A stretch of DNA of 5,509 bases from assembly GCA_025934475.1 (NCBI GenBank), contig JAICXZ010000263.1, forward strand, positions 1 to 5,509, in the 5' to 3' direction. Under the pieces are notes generated by a model. It had not been told where the DNA came from, searched no databases, and worked only from the letters and a program-made list of their open reading frames with translations. Every line of letters starts with the position of its first letter. Positions within the stretch are counted from its first letter, which is position 1. The position numbers and the translations under genes are program-made. The DNA comes from Mucilaginibacter sp. (GTDB taxonomy: Bacteria; Bacteroidota; Bacteroidia; Sphingobacteriales; Sphingobacteriaceae). Positions 1-5,509 of the stretch are shown in pieces.

Positions 1-2502
1 ATACAACTCGAAACCACCGTTGCCACCCTTAACGAAGTTGTGTTAGTAGGTACCCGTTCGGCGGGACGCGTCAAGCTGGAAACACCTGTTCCGGTTGACG
101 TGGTAAACGTAGCCAAGGCCTCATCCAACACGGGCCGCCTCGACCTGACCGATATTCTTAATTACGCGGCTCCTTCCTTCAATTACAACAAACAATCCGG
201 CTCAGACGGTGCCGACCATGTCGAATTGGGCACGTTGAGAGGTCTTGGTCCTGACCAAACACTGGTACTTATCGATGGCAAGCGCAGGCATTCTACCGCT
301 TTTGTTTCGGTGTTCGGTACACGCGGTCGTGGTAACTCAGGTGTCGATCTAAGCTCTATCCCCGTATCCTCAATCGACAGGATCGAGATACTTCGCGACG
401 GTGCTTCCGCACAATATGGCTCAGATGCCATCGCCGGTGTAATGAACATCGTCCTAAAAAAAACGACAGGCCAGCTTAACGTCAATGCCGGTTACTCAGG
501 TTACTACGACCCAACCTTTAACAGCCGTAATGCTATTGCCATGGGTCAGTATCCACATGGCGGATCTATCGACGGTAATGCTGTTTCTATCGATGCAAAC
601 TATGGTGTGCGCATCGGTAACAACAATGGATTTATCAATTTTTCGGCTGACTATGAAGCCAACGGAAAAACCTACAGGCAAACACACGATACTGCCTATT
701 CAAATCCCAAAGCGCTGCCTCTGAATAATGTAAGGCGTGCCAATGGCGATGGCTCGGCAAGCGGTCTCAATTTATTTTTTAATTCGGAGATACCGATTGC
801 AGACACCAAAACCACTTTTTATAGTTTCGGTGGTTTCAGCTATAAGCTGTCGGATGACTATGCCTTTACACGTAATTTTTCGGGCTCCCCCAACCGTTTT
901 CCAACGGATGCCGGAGGCAACCTGATCCCTGTTCCGGGTATTATTTTTAATACGCCCGGTGGTGACAGTTATTTCAACCCGATCATCGAGACGCATAACA
1001 CCGACCTTTCCCTTGCAGTCGGCTTCAAAGGCACTACCAAAAGTGGCATCGACTGGGACGTGAGCAATACTTTGGGCAATAACACTTTCCACTTTTACGG
1101 CGACAAAACCTTTAATGCGTCGCTTGGAGCTACGCAAACCCATTTCTATGACGGCGGCCCGCAATTCCTTCAAAACAGTACGGATCTCGATTTTAGCAAA
1201 CATTTCCCCAAGGTTATGGCCGGCCTGAACGTAGGCGCCGGGGCGGAATTCCGTTATGAGCATTACAGCATCGATGCGGGCGAACCCGGCTCGTACATGA
1301 ATTACGACACCTTGAAAGCCACGGGTTCGCAGGGCTTCCCCGGCTATCAGCCGAGTGACGTTGTTTCGGCTAACCGCACCGTTGAAGGCGTCTACCTCGA
1401 TCTGGAAGCCGACATAACCAACAAATGGCTGGTTGATTTTGCCAATCGCCTGGAACACTACAGTGATTTTGGCTATAACCTGAGCACCAAGTTTGCGACA
1501 CGATATAAGGTATCTGACATCTTTACAGTCCGTGGTTCGCTAGGTACGGGTTATCGTGCACCATCACTGCAACAGATCAATTACAGTTCGTCCTATACTA
1601 ACGTGCAGGGCGGCGTTATATCCGAAGTCAAGATTGCACCAAACTACAGCCCGATAACCAAAGCGGCGGGTATACCCACGCTTAAACAGGAAACATCCAA
1701 TAACTACGGCCTAGGATTTACTTTGAGGCCAGTACCTGAACTGAGCCTGACGGCTGATGGGTACATTATCAAGGTAAAAGACCGGGTGGTTCTATCCGGA
1801 CAATTCAGTGCAGATAACACCGATCTTGACCCCTCCTTTGTTGCTGCGTTAAACTCGTTGCATGTAACCCAGGCACAGTTTTTTGATAATGCCGCCAATA
1901 CTACCAATAGAGGCCTCGATATAGTAGTTGAATACAACAAAACCATTGGCGACGACCGCTACCGGCTGCTATTCGCAGGCAACTTTCAGCACATGACCAT
2001 CGATCAGATCAATTATCCGCCAAAGCTGAGTGCTACCGACGAATTGAGGCAGACCTTTTTGAGCGACCGCGAGCAAAAATTTATTCTTGCTTCTGCGCCT
2101 CCCGAAAAACTCACTTTGAATCCGGAATACGGACATAAGAAATTGACCTACGGCTTGCGCTTTACCTATTTCGGCAAAATCGACCTTGATGGCTATGGGG
2201 AAAATTTTGACGGCATTCATCCAGTGGTTCCGCTGGATGCTAGTCCAAGTACTCTAGTGCCTGACGAGTACCTCTACAGCGGCAAAGTGGTTAGCGATGC
2301 TTACATCGGCTTTAAAGCTAACAAGACCGTACATTTCTCGATCGGCTGCGACAATATTTTTAATGTGCATCCTGACTTAGGCGTAGTACAGGGAGCCAAA
2401 GCTAATTATGCGTTTAATAACGAAACCGGCGGTCCGTTTGACGCTGTACAAATGGGCAGCAACGGCCGCAGATTCTTTATAAGAGCAGGTTTTACCTTCT
2501 AA
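1..2502 (+). CDS. TonB-dependent outer-membrane receptor, 5' end cut by window edge
   Basis: This is an outer-membrane beta-barrel transporter that takes up a scarce ligand using energy from TonB-ExbB-ExbD. The reading frame is open from base 1, so the GTG at 40 is an internal codon and the true start lies to the left; 833 residues are visible. A TonB-box-like segment, LNEVVLVGTRS, covers residues 10-20. The plug domain follows, with GLGPDQTLVLIDGKRRH at about 81-97 and a block running from IDRIEILRDGASAQYGSDA at about 125 through IAGVMNIVLKK. The barrel carries GTGYRAPSLQQI (near 1545-1580) and a late DNIFNVHPD segment (near 2350), and the protein ends in phenylalanine (AGFTF), as outer-membrane barrels usually do. 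In Bacteroidota the missing N-terminus would be a signal peptide and often a carboxypeptidase-regulatory-like domain; that part is inferred. The gene ends alone at a terminator with no SusD-like gene after it, so a SusC glycan role is unlikely. The ligand (siderophore, other metal chelate, vitamin or peptide) cannot be told from sequence. No frameshift is seen. Confidence 0.95.
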   Translation: MQLETTVATLNEVVLVGTRSAGRVKLETPVPVDVVNVAKASSNTGRLDLTDILNYAAPSFNYNKQSGSDGADHVELGTLRGLGPDQTLVLIDGKRRHSTAFVSVFGTRGRGNSGVDLSSIPVSSIDRIEILRDGASAQYGSDAIAGVMNIVLKKTTGQLNVNAGYSGYYDPTFNSRNAIAMGQYPHGGSIDGNAVSIDANYGVRIGNNNGFINFSADYEANGKTYRQTHDTAYSNPKALPLNNVRRANGDGSASGLNLFFNSEIPIADTKTTFYSFGGFSYKLSDDYAFTRNFSGSPNRFPTDAGGNLIPVPGIIFNTPGGDSYFNPIIETHNTDLSLAVGFKGTTKSGIDWDVSNTLGNNTFHFYGDKTFNASLGATQTHFYDGGPQFLQNSTDLDFSKHFPKVMAGLNVGAGAEFRYEHYSIDAGEPGSYMNYDTLKATGSQGFPGYQPSDVVSANRTVEGVYLDLEADITNKWLVDFANRLEHYSDFGYNLSTKFATRYKVSDIFTVRGSLGTGYRAPSLQQINYSSSYTNVQGGVISEVKIAPNYSPITKAAGIPTLKQETSNNYGLGFTLRPVPELSLTADGYIIKVKDRVVLSGQFSADNTDLDPSFVAALNSLHVTQAQFFDNAANTTNRGLDIVVEYNKTIGDDRYRLLFAGNFQHMTIDQINYPPKLSATDELRQTFLSDREQKFILASAPPEKLTLNPEYGHKKLTYGLRFTYFGKIDLDGYGENFDGIHPVVPLDASPSTLVPDEYLYSGKVVSDAYIGFKANKTVHFSIGCDNIFNVHPDLGVVQGAKANYAFNNETGGPFDAVQMGSNGRRFFIRAGFTF

Positions 2503-2522
2503 ATCCTTTAAGCAATTATGGG

Positions 2523-2553
2523 AGCCGCTCTGCGATGCAGAGCGGCTTTTTTT
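2523..2553 (+). terminator. Rho-independent terminator of the receptor gene
   Basis: A perfect 11-bp stem, AGCCGCTCTGC (2523-2533) pairing with GCAGAGCGGCT (2537-2547), encloses a 3-base GAT loop. It runs directly into seven T residues (2547-2553). It starts 20 bases after the receptor stop codon, the classic intrinsic terminator arrangement for the plus strand. On the minus strand the same hairpin follows the hydrolase stop codon, but the bases after it (CCCATAATTG) are not a T tract. It is therefore a poor minus-strand terminator, though it could still protect that mRNA 3' end. The T tract overlaps the opposing stop codon at 2552-2554. Confidence 0.93.
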
Positions 2554-4096
2554 ATTTGGCAACTGAGGCAATGTGATATTCTTGGATCAGTGCAGGGTTT
2601 TCCGGTGTGAGCGTGAAACTTACTTTGATATTGGCCTGCTCACCCATTATAATAAAATATCCGCGCATTTGATTTTCCGGCACCATCTCTCCTACTGACT
2701 GTATTTTGCCGGCTTTGGCGAATGCTTCCTTTGCATCAGCTCTTAGCTTATCCGGGAAGTAGTCCATAAAAAAGTTCATGGCAAAAATGCCGCTTGCTTT
2801 AGCATTGTTCCAATCGGGGAGCACTTTCATTAATTGATTTTTGCGAAGTGTGAGTATATCCGATGATGGTAACTGACGGGGCTTGATACCTGATAATCTG
2901 ATCAGCGTATCAGCAACCTGCAGATTTACGGTTCCCGTATTGGCATAAGTCAAATTAGCAAAGCACACTATACCAACGCCATATTCCTGGTAGATGGACC
3001 ACTCGCTGCCAAAGCCAGGTAGGCCGCCGGTGTGGCCAACCGCCGTTATACCATCGGCATACTTGCGCCAGCGTAAACCGTAGCAGTAGGCTGATGCATA
3101 AGGATAGTACCGACCGCTCGCAGTATGGTAGTTGGCATTGAATCCATTGATATCCCATGGATACTGCATCTCGCGAACCGAGCTTCGTTTAATGGGCCCT
3201 TTTTCTGCATCGTCACGAGGCGGCCATGCTGAAAGATGGAAGGCCATGTATTTACTAAAGTCTTCAATTGTCGTAATCATGCCGCCCATGGCGCCATAGG
3301 ATCCATCATGCAACATGGGTTGTTCCACCCATTTGCCATCCAGCCAGCGGTAGCCATGTGCCAGTATTTCTTTCGGCACCTTGCTGTATTCGTACCAGGT
3401 ATGATTCATACCCAATGGCTTCAGGATATTTTGAGTGATGTATTGCTGGTAGCTTACACCAGTCACCTTTTTGATTATATAGCCCAGCGTAGCAAATCCC
3501 AGGTTGCTGTATTCGTACCCGATGCCGGGATCGTTAGAAAAAGAGATTTTTTTTTTGTACATATCGATCAATTGCTGATCGGTGTTGGCTAGCTGGCGGT
3601 CGCCCCATGGATTATCTTCAGGAAAGCCTGCGGTGTGAGTTAGTAGATTTCGTATGGTGATGGCCGGCGCGTCCTTTGTCAGCTTCTTCATATTTCGCGC
3701 TTCCGGAATATAGAGATAGATCGGGTCATCGAGCCGCAGTCTGCCTTCGTCACGAAGTTTCAAAATCGCCATCGCGGTAAAGCTTTTGCTCATGGACGCA
3801 ATGCGAAAAGCTGAATTGGCATTGGCTTCGGTTTTATTAATCATCTCAGTATAACCAACACCACCTGCATGCACCAGCTTTCCATTTACCACAATGCCAT
3901 AAACCAGACCGGGGAAATGATTCTGCTCAGCGTAGTCTTTATATATCTTGTCTATTGTCGCATAAGTCGATTCGATGTTTTGAAGCCTGTCCTGATCGGT
4001 AAAAACTGCGGGCTTATAGGACTGGGCTGTTACCAGTTGGCAGAGTGACGAGAAAAAGACAGCAGTAACTGTAATTCGTTTGAGAATCGAAGCCAT
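2552..4096 (-). CDS. Secreted serine hydrolase, class C beta-lactamase / DD-peptidase-like family
   Basis: This complete 514-residue protein belongs to the serine beta-lactamase-like superfamily (Pfam Beta-lactamase, PF00144), which includes AmpC, DD-carboxypeptidases, D-aminopeptidases and esterases. All three active-site motifs are present: SMSK at residues 101-104 (nucleophile S101, base K104), YSN at 196-198, and HTGG at 355-358 in place of KTG. The N-terminus is a signal peptide: positive MASILKR, a hydrophobic core, then a likely signal peptidase I cut after VTA (residue 24), so the enzyme should be periplasmic. The catalytic domain covers about 45-400. A tail of about 110 residues (405-514) is not part of the core fold and I cannot name it. 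The ATG at 4094-4096 is chosen because the signal peptide begins there; no Shine-Dalgarno sequence precedes it, which is normal in Bacteroidota. It lies 57 bp downstream of the kinase gene on the same strand and converges on the receptor gene. The substrate is unknown: a fold match of this kind does not show antibiotic resistance, and peptidase or esterase activity is equally possible. Confidence 0.93.
   Translation of the reverse strand: MASILKRITVTAVFFSSLCQLVTAQSYKPAVFTDQDRLQNIESTYATIDKIYKDYAEQNHFPGLVYGIVVNGKLVHAGGVGYTEMINKTEANANSAFRIASMSKSFTAMAILKLRDEGRLRLDDPIYLYIPEARNMKKLTKDAPAITIRNLLTHTAGFPEDNPWGDRQLANTDQQLIDMYKKKISFSNDPGIGYEYSNLGFATLGYIIKKVTGVSYQQYITQNILKPLGMNHTWYEYSKVPKEILAHGYRWLDGKWVEQPMLHDGSYGAMGGMITTIEDFSKYMAFHLSAWPPRDDAEKGPIKRSSVREMQYPWDINGFNANYHTASGRYYPYASAYCYGLRWRKYADGITAVGHTGGLPGFGSEWSIYQEYGVGIVCFANLTYANTGTVNLQVADTLIRLSGIKPRQLPSSDILTLRKNQLMKVLPDWNNAKASGIFAMNFFMDYFPDKLRADAKEAFAKAGKIQSVGEMVPENQMRGYFIIMGEQANIKVSFTLTPENPALIQEYHIASVAK
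3547..3556 (-). repeat. A10 homopolymer inside the serine hydrolase gene
   Basis: Ten consecutive A residues on the coding strand (T on the plus strand) encode Lys181-Lys183 and the first base of Ile184. The run lies between the SMSK and YSN active-site motifs. Reading the shifted frames by hand, one extra A meets a TAA four codons after the run. One lost A meets a TAA within about 25 codons. Either slip would remove the YSN and HTGG motifs. The frame as given is intact. Confidence 0.9.
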
Positions 4097-4109
4097 AGTG
4101 TGAGGATAG

Positions 4110-4127
4110 TTAGTACATATTTACTAA
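4110..4127 (-). promoter_or_regulatory. Inverted repeat with weak promoter-like element before the serine hydrolase
   Basis: Arms TTAGTA (4110-4115) and TACTAA (4122-4127) surround a 6-base spacer. Read on the minus strand, the centre holds TAAATATG (4123 to 4116), one mismatch from the Bacteroidota -7 consensus TAnnTTTG. It ends 19 bases before the hydrolase ATG. No convincing -33 TTG sits at the usual 19-21 base spacing. A separate perfect 10-bp palindrome, CAATTAATTG, lies at 4136-4145. These could be a promoter and operator for separate expression of the hydrolase, but the region is AT-rich and short repeats can arise there by chance. Confidence 0.22.
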
Positions 4128-4153
4128 AAACATCACAATTAATTGCAGTAAAG

Positions 4154-5509
4154 TTATTTTTCCAGAGGGAGCTCAAAGTAGAAGGTTGAACCCTTTCCCG
4201 GTTCGCTTTCTACACCAATTATACCACCGTGGGTATCTATTATTTGCGAGCAGATATACAGGCCCATGCCGAGACCATTGATCGAATATTTTTTATCCTC
4301 GGCACGATAAAAACGGTCGAATATTCTCTTTTTTTGATCTTTATCAAGCCCGATACCAAAATCGGTGATAGAAACCCGAACGCTATCGCCGCATTTTTTT
4401 GTTTCGACAATCACCCTCTTGTTGCCGCCTGAATATTTAACCGCGTTATTAATGATATTGGCCATAACCTGCTCAAGCCTTTCAGCGTTGGCATTGACCA
4501 TATAGTCATCGTTGTTATGCAGCTCAAAACTAAATCCGCTATAAACCAGCTTTAAGCTTTCTATGCAACTGTCGATAAGTATCCTCAAATTAAGGCGGTC
4601 CATGGTATAGTCTAATCTTCCGGCATTGATCTTGCTCACATCCAGCAGATCATCGACCAGGTGCTGTAGCTTTTCAGCGACGACATTTGCCTTAGCCAGG
4701 TAAGTTAAGAACGCCGGTGGAAAATTATCTTTCACCTGTAGTTTCATTAATTGCAAATATCCCTTCAAACTGGTTAAGGGCGTTTTTAACTCGTGGCTCG
4801 CTACGCCTATAAATTCATCTTTACGCTCCAATTCGCGTTTCCGCTCATCAATATCTGTAGCGGTACCGATCCAGAAAACTATCTCACCATGTTCATTGCG
4901 CAAAGGCATTGATCGGTTCAAGTACCAGCGGTAAATGCCATCGGCTCCCCTTTGCCTGTTTTCAACCTCAAAAATATTACCCGACCGCAAAGAAGCTTTA
5001 TATTTCGACATTGTTTCTTCCAGGTCGTCGGGATGCACTACCGCTTTCCAGCCCCAATCTTTGGTTTGTTCAAAAGTAAGGCCAGTATATTGATACCATC
5101 TTTGGTTATAGTAATTGATATTACCATCGGGAGTATTGGTCCACGTCATCTGCGTAATATTATCCGACAGTATTTTAAAATGCTCGCGGCTGATGGACAG
5201 ATCCTCGGTCCGTTCCTTGACGGTTGCCTCCAATTGATCATTCAATTGTGTGGTGAATTCACGCGCCACCTCCAGCTGTTCATTCTGTGTCTTAAGCTGT
5301 TGCTGGATCTCTTTCTGCCGGGTGAGGTCGGTAATGATGAGGCTTAGAGCTGTTACGTCATCGTCAAGCTCAAGTACGTTGCATGAAAACAGGCAGGCGG
5401 TAGGCGTCCCGTCACTTTTTTTCAGGTTGAGTTCCGTTTTCACGTCAGCTATCCACCCGTCTGCCAGCAATCCCTTGTAGTCATCAAAACATTCTGTCTG
5501 GACAAAAGC
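4154..5509 (-). CDS. PAS-domain sensor histidine kinase, 5' end cut by window edge
   Basis: This is the C-terminal 451 residues of a two-component sensor kinase, which autophosphorylates on histidine and passes the phosphate to a response regulator. The frame stays open to base 5509, so the TTG at 5468-5470 is not the start. Fragment residues 1 to about 65 look like the end of a first PAS/PAC domain (SLIITDLTRQKE). A Gln/Glu-rich coiled coil covers about 66-108, including LEATVKERTEDL. A second PAS domain of the PAS_3 type covers about 110-222, with WTNTPDG, HPDDL and the PAC ending GTATDIDERK. The HisKA domain has the phospho-acceptor in ASHELKTPL (His239, codon 4793-4795). The HATPase_c domain has its N box in NIINNAVKYS (Asn355), G1 DFGIG (383-387), F box IFDRFYR and G2 GLGMGL (412-417). 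All catalytic residues look intact. No membrane segment is visible, but the N-terminus is missing, so location is undecided. No receiver domain follows and no response regulator lies downstream. The ligand is unknown. Confidence 0.95.
   Translation of the reverse strand, partial: AFVQTECFDDYKGLLADGWIADVKTELNLKKSDGTPTACLFSCNVLELDDDVTALSLIITDLTRQKEIQQQLKTQNEQLEVAREFTTQLNDQLEATVKERTEDLSISREHFKILSDNITQMTWTNTPDGNINYYNQRWYQYTGLTFEQTKDWGWKAVVHPDDLEETMSKYKASLRSGNIFEVENRQRGADGIYRWYLNRSMPLRNEHGEIVFWIGTATDIDERKRELERKDEFIGVASHELKTPLTSLKGYLQLMKLQVKDNFPPAFLTYLAKANVVAEKLQHLVDDLLDVSKINAGRLDYTMDRLNLRILIDSCIESLKLVYSGFSFELHNNDDYMVNANAERLEQVMANIINNAVKYSGGNKRVIVETKKCGDSVRVSITDFGIGLDKDQKKRIFDRFYRAEDKKYSINGLGMGLYICSQIIDTHGGIIGVESEPGKGSTFYFELPLEK

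Noticed and set aside
40..42. GTG as the receptor start, and likewise TTG at 5468-5470 as the kinase start
   Set aside because: Both frames stay open to the window edge, and the residues before these codons continue recognisable domain sequence (the TonB-box segment and the first PAS domain).
456..463. A8 run in the receptor plug region
   Set aside because: It encodes conserved plug residues (LKK) expected in this family, and is shorter than the run in the hydrolase, so there is little reason to suspect a switch.
772..1458. A 228-codon open frame on the minus strand inside the receptor gene
   Set aside because: It lies wholly opposite a strongly supported receptor coding region, shows no recognisable domain and has no start context. 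It is a shadow of the receptor's codon use.
3236..3592. A 118-codon plus-strand open frame opposite the serine hydrolase
   Set aside because: It is antisense to the region holding the hydrolase's YSN motif and downstream core, and its translation has no family features.
4025..4096. Possible lipoprotein signal around Cys19 of the serine hydrolase
   Set aside because: The residues before the cysteine are SSL, so the -1 position is Leu rather than Gly, Ala or Ser. The VTA-Q site at residue 24 fits signal peptidase I better.
4952..5347. A 131-codon plus-strand open frame opposite the kinase
   Set aside because: It is fully antisense to the PAS and coiled-coil region of an intact kinase, and its apparent hydrophobic stretches mirror the kinase codons.

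Overview
The window looks like chromosomal DNA from a free-living Bacteroidota bacterium, probably of the Sphingobacteriaceae or a related group (Pedobacter/Mucilaginibacter type). This is an inference from three things. The outer-membrane receptor has a Bacteroidota-style TonB-box segment before its plug. The kinase has the PAS/PAC plus HisKA layout common in that group. The one complete gene has no Shine-Dalgarno sequence before its start. I cannot name a species from this sequence alone.

The layout is three protein genes, two of them cut by the window edges. From 1 to 2502 on the plus strand is the 3' part of a TonB-dependent outer-membrane receptor, which ends at a strong intrinsic terminator (2523-2553). 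Converging on it, from 4096 down to 2552 on the minus strand, is a complete secreted serine hydrolase of the class C beta-lactamase / penicillin-binding-protein-like family. Upstream of that, also on the minus strand (5509 down to 4154), is the 3' part of a PAS-domain sensor histidine kinase. The remaining gaps are short: 49 bp between the convergent stops and 57 bp between kinase and hydrolase. No stretch above 300 bp lacks a gene.

The receptor would import a scarce ligand across the outer membrane using TonB energy. No SusD-like partner follows it, so it does not look like a glycan-uptake SusC. The hydrolase would act in the periplasm on a peptide, ester or beta-lactam-type bond. The kinase would pass a sensed signal to a response regulator that is not in the window. 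Kinase and hydrolase are close and co-oriented, so they may be co-transcribed, but a weak promoter-like element and inverted repeat lie in the gap between them. Nothing shows the receptor to be functionally linked to the other two.

I found no RNA gene, mobile element, CRISPR array or clear new system. The points most worth checking are a 10-base A tract inside the hydrolase gene, the terminator that overlaps the opposing stop codon, the unassigned C-terminal domain of the hydrolase, and the small inverted repeats in the kinase-hydrolase gap.
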